A DNA stretch of 9,769 nucleotides. Source: Bordetella parapertussis (GTDB taxonomy: Bacteria; Pseudomonadota; Gammaproteobacteria; Burkholderiales; Burkholderiaceae_D). Below are positions 1 to 6,183 of the stretch, one piece after another (the first letter of the stretch is position 1; every line of letters begins with the position of its first letter). A program made the translations under genes and the position numbers. The notes under the pieces are model-generated. The model was not told where the DNA came from. It saw only the letters and a program-made list of their open reading frames with translations, and made no database searches. The stretch spans positions 1-9,769 of the forward strand of contig CAMBFZ010000040.1 in NCBI GenBank assembly GCA_945866125.1, written 5' to 3'.

Positions 1-84
1 CAACGTCAGACCTTGCTCCAAGACTAACTTGATTGCTTCACGTTTAAATTCTTCGGTAAAAATACGACGAGGGATACGTTTCAT
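1..84 (-). CDS. IS3-family transposase OrfA, N-terminal fragment (runs off the left edge)
   Basis: Only the first 28 codons are inside the window. The protein begins MKRIPRRIFTEEFKREAIKL, the typical opening of IS3-family OrfA proteins (HTH_Tnp_1 type). OrfA is the DNA-binding half of the transposase and is usually joined to the OrfB catalytic part by frameshifting. The ATG at 82-84 follows a good Shine-Dalgarno sequence (AGGAG, 6 bases upstream). It reads leftwards, away from the catabolic cluster. Whether the element is intact cannot be judged because the rest lies outside. The family call is firm from the residue pattern; the IS subgroup is not assigned. Confidence 0.8.
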   Translation of the reverse strand, partial: MKRIPRRIFTEEFKREAIKLVLEQGLTL

Positions 85-132
85 GGATTCTCCTAACAAG
101 CTGAAAAAGTAACATCAACTTGCCCGTCCACA
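1..132 (-). mobile_element. IS3-family insertion sequence, 5' end
   Basis: The orfA start plus its short leader imply that one end of the element lies just right of base 84. A plausible terminus is near base 132: on the minus strand a TG-starting stretch (TGTGGACGGGCAAGTTG) lies 48 bases before the orfA ATG, a normal leader length for this family. The matching inverted repeat is outside the window, so the exact edge is a guess. Confidence 0.45.
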
Positions 133-369
133 AAAATGGGCCTCGCTCACTAGTCGATTGCTCACCCGCGTCCAGCTTCATATTACCCGCCGATGCCACC
201 TACCTCATCGGCGGCAACATCGATTTTGATTGCGGCGTTATAGGTCAGCCCGACATCAAACTTATCTGCACTCTCGCACTCGCCGCGCGCCATACGCAAA
301 GAAATCGACGCACTGATGCGTGGCTTCGGCAGCCGATTCACAAGTAACTTGGTTGAGCGCTTAGGCCAT
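133..369. other. Intergenic stretch with no recognised gene, between IS end and dctM
   Basis: About 240 bases separate the presumed IS end from the stop codon of the large TRAP permease. Short open frames exist on both strands, but none has a convincing start, ribosome binding site or recognisable family. One plus-strand frame (244-426, no Met start, runs into dctM) contains a protein-like stretch EIDALMRGFGSRF and could be a gene relic. The only stem near the operon end is a weak GGCT/AGCC pair at 322-334 without a T tract, so I do not call a terminator. Confidence 0.4.
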
Positions 370-1650
370 TCAACCTGCGAGCCAGCGCATTGGCACGATA
401 ACCAACGCAGGGAACAGAACCAGTAGCAGTAGCAAGGCGTAGAGGACGCCAATGAAGGGCAGCACGCCACGAGTCACCTCGTCCATGCTCATGCGCCCAA
501 CACCGGCAGTGACATTTAGCACCACTCCCACAGGCGGCGTGATCAGGCCAATGGCGCAGTTCATTATGAAGAGCACACCGAAGTAAACTGGGTCGATGCC
601 TGCAGCCTTTACTACCGGCATTAACACCGGGGACATGATCAAAATTGTTGGCGTCATGTCCAATGCCGTTCCAATAGCTATAAGCAACACCATGACAGCC
701 ATAAGCAGCAGTGTCTTGTGCTCCATCAGTGGTTGCAAAAGATCGACCATTTTCCCCGGCAGGTCTGCCACCGTGATAAGCCAAGCTGAAACCATGGCTG
801 CGGCTACCAAAAACATGATCACGGCGGTGGTATTGGCTGCGCTGGCAAAGACCTCGTACAGCTGCGCCGGCTTGAGCTCACGGTAAACGGCTGTGGCAAC
901 AAAAATTGCATACACTGCTGCGACCACAGCTGCTTCGGTGGGCGTGAAGATACCGAACTTGAGTCCAGCCAGCACGATCACAGGCAATACCAAAGCCCAG
1001 GTTGATTGCCTGAACGCTGTCCAGCGTTCGGCACCGCTGGCTTTAGGCGGCAGCGTGCCTACCTCTCGTCCTGCCAAGAAGTACCAGGTTCCGGCCAAGG
1101 CGACTGCCATTAGAATTCCAGGGAAGATCCCAGCCAAAAATAACTTTCCAATCGATACGTTGGCAGCCACTCCAAAGATCACGAAGCCAATCGAGGGTGG
1201 TATCACAGGTGCGATGATGCCAGCGGAGGCGATTAGCCCGGCCGCCCGCGACGGGTTGTGGCCACTGCGAACCATCATGGGCAGCAGCAGTGCCGCAAGT
1301 GCTGCTGTGTCGGCGACCGCGGATCCTGACAAGGCTGCCATCAATACAGCAGCCAGGATAACCACAAACCCGAGCCCCCCGCGAAGGTGACCCACAAGTG
1401 CGATAGCCAAAGTGACGATGCGACGGCTAAGCCCCCCGACGTTCATGATTTCACCTGCAAGCATGAAAAACGGAACCGCAAGCAAGGGAAAACTGTCGGC
1501 ACCGTTGATGACGTTTTGTGCCAGGATCTGGGCATCGTACAAATCAAGGTGCCACATCAGGGCCACACCGGACAGAAGCAACGAAAAGGCGATCGGAATA
1601 CCAAGCGCCATGGCACCGAGCAACGAGCCGAGGAAAACGAAAACGGTCAT
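370..1650 (-). CDS. dctM: TRAP transporter large permease (DctM family)
   Basis: This is the large, roughly 12-helix inner-membrane subunit of a tripartite ATP-independent periplasmic (TRAP) transporter, which carries out sodium-coupled uptake of an organic acid handed over by the binding protein. The 426 residues match the usual DctM length (about 425-430). Family signatures are visible: FFMLAGEIMN (61-70), ALSGSAVADTAA (106-117), GIIAPVIPPSI (144-154) and SIGKLFLAGIFPG (166-178), and the protein is hydrophobic throughout. The ATG at 1648-1650 lies 33 bases after the small-permease stop and has only a weak Shine-Dalgarno sequence, so translation may depend on readthrough from the upstream gene. 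It is the last gene of the operon. The substrate is inferred from context to be D-apionate or a similar branched acid sugar; the sequence itself does not show it. Confidence 0.95.
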   Translation of the reverse strand: MTVFVFLGSLLGAMALGIPIAFSLLLSGVALMWHLDLYDAQILAQNVINGADSFPLLAVPFFMLAGEIMNVGGLSRRIVTLAIALVGHLRGGLGFVVILAAVLMAALSGSAVADTAALAALLLPMMVRSGHNPSRAAGLIASAGIIAPVIPPSIGFVIFGVAANVSIGKLFLAGIFPGILMAVALAGTWYFLAGREVGTLPPKASGAERWTAFRQSTWALVLPVIVLAGLKFGIFTPTEAAVVAAVYAIFVATAVYRELKPAQLYEVFASAANTTAVIMFLVAAAMVSAWLITVADLPGKMVDLLQPLMEHKTLLLMAVMVLLIAIGTALDMTPTILIMSPVLMPVVKAAGIDPVYFGVLFIMNCAIGLITPPVGVVLNVTAGVGRMSMDEVTRGVLPFIGVLYALLLLLVLFPALVIVPMRWLAG

Positions 1651-1670
1651 GTCAATTTCTGGTTCTTAGA

Positions 1671-1682
1671 GGAAAATTTTCC
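1671..1682. repeat. 12-bp perfect palindrome between dctQ and dctM
   Basis: GGAAAATTTTCC reads the same on both strands and lies directly downstream of the dctQ stop codon, about 20 bases before the dctM start. It has no loop, so it is more likely a DNA feature or chance than a hairpin. The role is unknown. Confidence 0.4.
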
Positions 1683-1683
1683 C

Positions 1684-2256
1684 TTAGCGCGGCGCGGGGC
1701 GATCTGCCGCGCCGAAGCTGTCGCGGAGGTGCGAATCTTCGATCCCGCTTAGGTGATCAGTGTCGCGCACAGCGATAAGTTCGCGTTCGCTCAATTGCCC
1801 ATTCAGCACCCGCCACAGGTCCCGCAGCAGGATCCCCAATCCGGAAGCGCCAAACAGCACACCGCTGGCGTAGAGGATGGCTACCGGGGCTCCGCTGGCT
1901 GGCGCACGTACTTCGAGATTGATCAGCATCTGTGTCCAGGCGCCGGAAAGAAGGAGCCAAGTGACGTAGAGCATGGCAACCAGACTTACCGCCAGACACA
2001 CTCGTTTTCCGGCCAGAGGCAGCCGCGAAACAAGGACATCAGTGCCCAGGTGGTTATGATTCTTTAACGCGACCACGGCGCCCATGAAGGCCAGCCAGAC
2101 GAAAAGCCACCTGGAGATCTCCTCGGATATAGTGATGCCCGAGTTGAAACCGTAGCGCAGCGCGACGTTACCAAACACCAACAAGACCATCAAGGCCAGA
2201 GCGACCACCATCAGCAGTGTCAGGCCACGGCAGTAAAGATCGATCAGCTTGTGCAT
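1684..2256 (-). CDS. dctQ: TRAP transporter small permease (DctQ family)
   Basis: This is the four-helix small membrane subunit that partners DctM in TRAP transporters. Numbered from the chosen start (190 residues), hydrophobic segments lie at about 12-32, 48-66, 86-106 and 124-146. The family pattern NVALRYGF...SEEISRWLFVWLAF...LKNHNHLG is clear. I chose the ATG at 2254-2256 because a strong GGGAGA site sits about 8 bases upstream and the protein then begins MHKLIDLYCRG, a normal DctQ N-terminus. An in-frame GTG at 2293-2295 overlaps the dctP stop as GTGA and would add 13 residues, but it has no good ribosome binding site. The C-terminal 40 residues after the last helix are polar and longer than in many relatives. 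Confidence 0.92.
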   Translation of the reverse strand: MHKLIDLYCRGLTLLMVVALALMVLLVFGNVALRYGFNSGITISEEISRWLFVWLAFMGAVVALKNHNHLGTDVLVSRLPLAGKRVCLAVSLVAMLYVTWLLLSGAWTQMLINLEVRAPASGAPVAILYASGVLFGASGLGILLRDLWRVLNGQLSERELIAVRDTDHLSGIEDSHLRDSFGAADRPAPR

Positions 2257-2291
2257 GAATATTCTCCCTGAGCCGAAAAATTGGCGATTTT

Positions 2292-3317
2292 TCACTTTGT
2301 CGCCGCACGAGCTTTGGCGATGTCCGCATAGGCCTGCCTAACCAGATCTTCGCTGATCAGCTTGGTATACTTTTCAACGACAGGCTTTACGCGCTCGACC
2401 ATGCGGGCACGCTCTGCAGGCGTGATTTGGTTGAGCACCATTCCTTGCTTGGTAAGTACCGCGGTCAGCTCTGCATTTGCCTCCCGACTGACAGTTCTCT
2501 GATAGCCGCGAGCTTCGTCGCAACCATCTTGAAGAGCCTTGCGGTCCGCTGGCGCAAGACTATCCCACACTTTCTTTGACACCAGCACGACACCCGGGCC
2601 GTAAATGTGTTTGGTGGCACTCAGGTACTTCTGTACTTCTTGGAACTTGCTCGTGTATATGACGTTGTAGGGGGTCTCCTGGCCATCGATGGCCTTGCTT
2701 TCAAGCGCGGTGTAGACCTCGGTGAAGGCCATCGGAGTAGCATTGGCGCCCAAAGCGTTGAAGACGTCGAGAAAGACCGGGTTCTGGATGGTGCGTATCT
2801 TCAGGCCCGCGAAGTCCTCAACCCGGGTCACGGGACGTTTACTGTTGGTAGTCTGGCGAAAACCCACTTCCCAGTAGCACAGACCAACCAGGCCTTTATC
2901 AGTAAGTTTGTCCAGCAGCTGGCGGCCGACTGCACCGTCGAGCACCGCATAGGCTTCGCGCTCTTCGGCGAACAGAAAGGGGAAGTCAAAGATAGCGAAC
3001 TCCTTGACCACACCGACCACAGCCGCGGTGGATACCAATGCAACCTCGAGAACCCCACCCTGCGCAGCGGATATCGATTGCACCTCTGCTCCCAAACGGC
3101 CTTCTGAATATCCGCGCAGCTTCAGACGACCCTTCGTCTTTTGAATCAATAATTCGTTGAAACGGGCAACGCCCTTTCCGTAGGGGCTGTCCTCGGTCGT
3201 GACATAACTGACCTTCAGCGTACGTTCTTGCGCCTGCGCGGCTGGCAAGCCGATCGGTATCAATCCCAGCATCAGTAAAAATATAGCCGGGACAAGCAAT
3301 TTTTTAGCAGATTTCAC
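2292..3317 (-). CDS. dctP: TRAP transporter periplasmic substrate-binding protein (DctP family)
   Basis: This is the periplasmic receptor that binds a carboxylate ligand and delivers it to DctQM. A Sec signal peptide is obvious: a lysine-rich start, a hydrophobic core and an AQA cleavage site near residue 29. The mature part has the DctP order: strand-rich start (TLKVSYVTTEDSPYGKG), FDFPFLFAEEREA (110-122), and the ligand region GLKIRTIQNPVFLDVFNALG (171-190) followed by TPMAFTEVYTALESKAIDGQE. Arg175 matches the conserved arginine that salt-bridges the ligand carboxylate in this family, and Arg154 in GFRQTTN is also typical. The length of 341 residues is slightly above average. The start is a GTG at 3315-3317 with GGAG 7 bases upstream. 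It is the first of the three transporter genes, 102 bases after the 131-residue ORF. D-apionate is the ligand suggested by the neighbouring enzymes (inference). Confidence 0.95.
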   Translation of the reverse strand: MKSAKKLLVPAIFLLMLGLIPIGLPAAQAQERTLKVSYVTTEDSPYGKGVARFNELLIQKTKGRLKLRGYSEGRLGAEVQSISAAQGGVLEVALVSTAAVVGVVKEFAIFDFPFLFAEEREAYAVLDGAVGRQLLDKLTDKGLVGLCYWEVGFRQTTNSKRPVTRVEDFAGLKIRTIQNPVFLDVFNALGANATPMAFTEVYTALESKAIDGQETPYNVIYTSKFQEVQKYLSATKHIYGPGVVLVSKKVWDSLAPADRKALQDGCDEARGYQRTVSREANAELTAVLTKQGMVLNQITPAERARMVERVKPVVEKYTKLISEDLVRQAYADIAKARAATK

Positions 3318-3336
3318 AGGTTGTCTCCGTTAGTTT

Positions 3337-3359
3337 GAGTCGTATGATGGGGAGTCGTA
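3337..3359. repeat. Direct repeat GAGTCGTA x2 upstream of dctP
   Basis: The 8-mer GAGTCGTA occurs at 3337-3344 and 3352-3359, a 15-base period, just upstream of the dctP ribosome binding site. The first copy sits in TTGAGTC, a 7-mer also present in the regulator's intergenic region (7620-7626). It could be a regulator half-site or chance. Confidence 0.35.
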
Positions 3360-3419
3360 AAACAAAGCACATTCCTCGTTCGTTTTAGAACATAAATTTG
3401 ACTATCCCCAAAAACTCAA

Positions 3420-3815
3420 TCAGGCTCCTACCAGCGCACTCAGGGCATGGTCAAGGCGCTGATTTTCCACCAGCCCCAGCGAACGCGCGGCTTCATTGAG
3501 ATGCGATATCACCCCGTGATCCCACATGTCCTGCGAGTCCCCAATACGGGCGCTCAGGTGGGATACCGTCCCGCCAGCGACTGAGCGCGCCTGTAGCATC
3601 TGAAGTGCGGCAATGCCTGCGTCTTCCTTGCCAACGCCGGCGTCATTGAAAAACACCGCCTTCAAGGGAACCTCAAGCGCAAATTCACCAGAACTGCTGC
3701 CGCCATGGGATGCTGACACCACGACTTGCCCCTCATCTTCCTTTGATACCTTGGTGATCGAATCCATCAGGATCACTCTGCCGAGTTCACCTTGGACCGC
3801 CTGTTTCTTTAACAT
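3420..3815 (-). CDS. Conserved-looking 131-residue protein of unknown function in the apionate/TRAP operon
   Basis: I do not assign a function. The protein is soluble (no signal peptide or membrane segment) and has blocks that look conserved: SASHGG (34-39), FFNDAGVGKEDAGIAALQML (55-74), TVSHLSARIGDSQD (83-96) and GVISHLNEAA (101-110). I recall, without having checked, similar small hypothetical proteins near acid-sugar and carboxylate transport genes in proteobacteria. The His/Ser/Asp/Asn-rich motifs would suit a small enzyme or ligand-binding protein. The ATG at 3813-3815 has a strong AGAGGAG site 5 bases upstream and lies 38 bases after the apnO stop, on the same strand and presumably the same transcript. 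Strong translation signals and its position between enzyme and transporter genes make it a real gene. It might be an accessory of substrate uptake or of sugar-acid turnover; this is speculation. Confidence 0.85.
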   Translation of the reverse strand: MLKKQAVQGELGRVILMDSITKVSKEDEGQVVVSASHGGSSSGEFALEVPLKAVFFNDAGVGKEDAGIAALQMLQARSVAGGTVSHLSARIGDSQDMWDHGVISHLNEAARSLGLVENQRLDHALSALVGA

Positions 3816-3853
3816 CGTATCTCCTCTTTATTTCAGTCAATCGGTTCGGTTGA

Positions 3854-4693
3854 TCAGGCATCTACCTGCGTAATCATGCGAATGCTTTCTTCAATAGCCG
3901 CTGGCTCGAAAACTTTTTTCCAGTCAGGTGCGAAGATCTCATTTTTAGCGCGCTCGACGGCTCGGTTCGCCGCATCAGACATACGAACGCCCGGCATCTG
4001 ATCAAAAAGAATGGCTAGCTCAACGTTCAAGTGACCGAGGATGAAATCATGAGCCACTTGTTTTGGCACGCCTCTGCGCACTGCTTCATCGGTCGCCTCA
4101 CGTATCACCGTCAGACAGGTTGCGCAGATCGTCTCCGACAGAACGGGCTCGAGAATAGCCATTTGACCGACGGTCGCTCGATGCGCCTCGATGACAGGGG
4201 CATACATCCGTCGCGCGATTGCAACGGCCAGGTCGTAATGGGACTCGGGTCCGCGCATGAGTGCGCAGACGATGCTTTGCTTGGCTGCCAGACCTCCGAA
4301 ATAATCGCGCCGCGCGACGGGATCATTCTCGTCATTGAAGATCGACGGATGGCAAGGGTGGGCAACGAAGATCGAAAGGTCATCACGATCCGGGAGTTCC
4401 CCAGCGAACGGTGCTGCGGCATCTAGCGCAATCAAGATGGCACCCGGCTTGAAGAGATGAGCGAGCTGACTCGTAGCGCGCCCGATCACGTTGTCCGGGA
4501 TCGCGAGAATCACTGCATCGGCCTCGGGCAAGACCTCGTCTGCCGGTTGACAGACGATGCCAAGCGGTTTCAGGCGCTCCTGTCCAGCGGCGCTAACTTC
4601 AACATGGGATACCTGCCATGGTGAACCGACCAAGTTTGATGAGCAGCGATAGCCCATCTTTCCACCTGCACCCAATATTACGATCTTTGTCAT
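3854..4693 (-). CDS. apnO: Probable D-apionate oxidoisomerase (6-phosphogluconate dehydrogenase-like)
   Basis: This is an NAD-binding oxidoreductase with a Rossmann N-domain and a helical C-domain of the PGDH_C type. The dinucleotide motif ILGAGGKMG (6-14) is at the N-terminus, and Glu32 at the end of the second strand favours NAD over NADP. HPCHPSIF (112-119) is a distinctive motif shared, as I remember, with D-apionate oxidoisomerase relatives. In the published pathway ApnO oxidises and rearranges D-apionate to 3-oxo-isoapionate in the cytoplasm. The 279-residue length fits. The ATG at 4691-4693 has AGGAG 6 bases upstream. Neighbouring genes for a DUF1537 kinase and an RLP are the expected next two steps, which is the main reason for the specific name. 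From the protein alone one could only say PGDH-like dehydrogenase, and a related acid sugar is possible as substrate. Confidence 0.8.
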   Translation of the reverse strand: MTKIVILGAGGKMGYRCSSNLVGSPWQVSHVEVSAAGQERLKPLGIVCQPADEVLPEADAVILAIPDNVIGRATSQLAHLFKPGAILIALDAAAPFAGELPDRDDLSIFVAHPCHPSIFNDENDPVARRDYFGGLAAKQSIVCALMRGPESHYDLAVAIARRMYAPVIEAHRATVGQMAILEPVLSETICATCLTVIREATDEAVRRGVPKQVAHDFILGHLNVELAILFDQMPGVRMSDAANRAVERAKNEIFAPDWKKVFEPAAIEESIRMITQVDA

Positions 4694-4714
4694 TGCTTGC
4701 TCCTATGTCGTTTT

Positions 4715-4752
4715 GTCGGCTTGTGGCCGACTTGAATGCTTCTTGTAGAAGC
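4715..4752 (-). promoter_or_regulatory. Two tandem hairpins in the oiaK-apnO intergenic RNA
   Basis: The 83-base gap holds two perfect 6-bp inverted repeats. In the direction of transcription they are GCTTCT-ACA-AGAAGC (4738-4752) and then GTCGGC-CACAA-GCCGAC (4715-4731). Neither is followed by a U tract in the transcript, so they do not look like an intrinsic terminator. The second ends about 12 bases before the apnO ribosome binding site. They could stabilise mRNA ends after cleavage or tune apnO translation. The stems are seen directly; the function is inferred. Confidence 0.5.
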
Positions 4753-4776
4753 GATAAAAAACCAGGGCACGTTGGA

Positions 4777-6183
4777 TTAACCGATCATGTGGTGACCCTT
4801 GCGTGCGGTTTCAAAAAAATTGGCATCGCCCATCTGGCCACCTTTCAGCGCCACTTCAACACCGTTTAGCCAAGGCAGCCCCGGTGCGACAAAGCGGCAT
4901 AAAGGTGCGCCCCGAGTGAGCCGCGCTGCCACCACCAAGCCAGCAGGTGCCAGTACCTGCGTAATTTGACTTGAGGTGTCGCCGCCTGATAGCAGAAGTC
5001 GGCGCAGGGGACGTTGTTGCAAGATAGAGCGGGTAATCTCGCCCAAGCGTTGTCCCAGCAGACGGCCTCCCTCCTGCCGTGCACGCTCGTTGCTCCAACC
5101 TCGGGCGTGCAAGGCGTTCAGTGTCTGAGTGATGCGTTCATCCGTGAAGCCAAGCGCGGTATGCAGCATCACGCTGTGGCCATTGGACATCGCACCGAGC
5201 ACCTTATTGACCAGCTCATTTGACGCGGCTGGCCAGCGACTATCATTGAGCAAGGCCACTGTGTCGACGGCGATGCCATGAAAGCCTGCAGCGAGTGCCG
5301 TATCGATCTGCTGCATCGATAACATCGACGCACTGCCTGATATTGCCAGCACTTGATCGACGCTATCAAATGATGCATAACTCTGATCACTGGGACCGAG
5401 CTCTCCATTCTGCTGCCACCACTGCGTGAGGGCGTATTCGACACCGGAAGGCCCGACTGTGAATAGCGGTGCGTTGCTCTGCGATAGCCAATCGAGTAAT
5501 CCACCCACTGTAGTGAGCTGTCTGTCCGATGCGCTATCGATTAATACCGCTTGCGGTTTGTCGTCGATGCTGTCCTTCAGCGCTATCTTTGCAGCATCGA
5601 GACCAGGCTCGATCTGTGGAAAATCGATACGAGCAATCGATAGATCAGCTTGACGTTTAAAGTGAACAACCAGATCACTGTCATCAATCGGCGTGACTGG
5701 ATGAACGCTCATGATCGGATGACGATCGATACGGTACATCCGGCCGTCGGTACCTGCGCGTGCAAACAGATGACCAAATAAACAATATCGCTGCAATGCC
5801 GGTGTGCTGCCGACAATGGGAATAACATCATTACTGAAAATCTTCTGTGCTATCACCATAGCACGTCCGATACTGCCGATGCCGGGCGCACTATCGAACG
5901 TTGAGCACACTTTATAGTGAACTATGGGTGCGCCGCAATGTGCAAGCGCCTGAAAGATCGATGGCAGCTGTTCATCCATCTCTTGCGGCGTCATGACACG
6001 GCTGTCCCCTGCTACACCGACCGCATCGAGTGGCGGAAAATGCGCGAGCACTTCCGGTGTAGGCGGTTTCAGCAGCAGTGCGGTTTGCAAACCGGCGAAC
6101 GCCAGAACCTCAAGCGCGTCTGTAGATCCGGTGAAATCATCGCCATAGAACGCGAGCTTGAGCGAATGAGATGCGGCGCTCAT
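4777..6183 (-). CDS. oiaK: Probable 3-oxo-isoapionate kinase (DUF1537 / four-carbon acid-sugar kinase family)
   Basis: This is an ATP-dependent kinase of the family first named DUF1537. The N-terminal substrate domain carries the hallmark YGDDFTGSTDALE (13-25). The C-terminal nucleotide domain has LLLSGGDTSSQI (396-407), GAPLCRF (425-431) and ALKGGQMGDANFF (445-457), all diagnostic. The length of 468 residues is typical. Family members phosphorylate D- or L-threonate, 2-oxo-tetronates or 3-oxo-isoapionate; here the adjacent RLP and ApnO genes point to 3-oxo-isoapionate, giving the 4-phosphate. The ATG at 6181-6183 overlaps the RLP stop as ATGA, so the two genes are probably translationally coupled; only a weak GGCGG-like site precedes it. 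The family is certain, the exact substrate an inference from context. Confidence 0.85.
   Translation of the reverse strand: MSAASHSLKLAFYGDDFTGSTDALEVLAFAGLQTALLLKPPTPEVLAHFPPLDAVGVAGDSRVMTPQEMDEQLPSIFQALAHCGAPIVHYKVCSTFDSAPGIGSIGRAMVIAQKIFSNDVIPIVGSTPALQRYCLFGHLFARAGTDGRMYRIDRHPIMSVHPVTPIDDSDLVVHFKRQADLSIARIDFPQIEPGLDAAKIALKDSIDDKPQAVLIDSASDRQLTTVGGLLDWLSQSNAPLFTVGPSGVEYALTQWWQQNGELGPSDQSYASFDSVDQVLAISGSASMLSMQQIDTALAAGFHGIAVDTVALLNDSRWPAASNELVNKVLGAMSNGHSVMLHTALGFTDERITQTLNALHARGWSNERARQEGGRLLGQRLGEITRSILQQRPLRRLLLSGGDTSSQITQVLAPAGLVVAARLTRGAPLCRFVAPGLPWLNGVEVALKGGQMGDANFFETARKGHHMIG

Noticed and set aside
183..470. 95-codon minus-strand open frame overlapping the 3' end of dctM
   Set aside because: A third of it overlaps dctM in another frame, it has no ribosome binding site at its start and I recognise no family, so it is described only as part of the unassigned stretch.
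893..1390. 165-codon plus-strand open frame antisense to dctM
   Set aside because: It lies wholly inside the well-supported permease gene on the other strand, has no family signature and reflects the codon bias of that gene.
2257..2295. Upstream GTG start for dctQ
   Set aside because: It would overlap the dctP stop neatly, but lacks a Shine-Dalgarno site, while the ATG at 2254-2256 has a strong one and gives a normal DctQ N-terminus.
2607..3107. 166-codon plus-strand open frame antisense to dctP
   Set aside because: It is fully covered by the signal-peptide-bearing DctP gene on the opposite strand; no recognisable motifs.
3345..3408. TGGGGA/TCCCCA inverted repeat in the gap before dctP
   Set aside because: The arms are about 50 bases apart and short; it is not a credible terminator or operator on its own.
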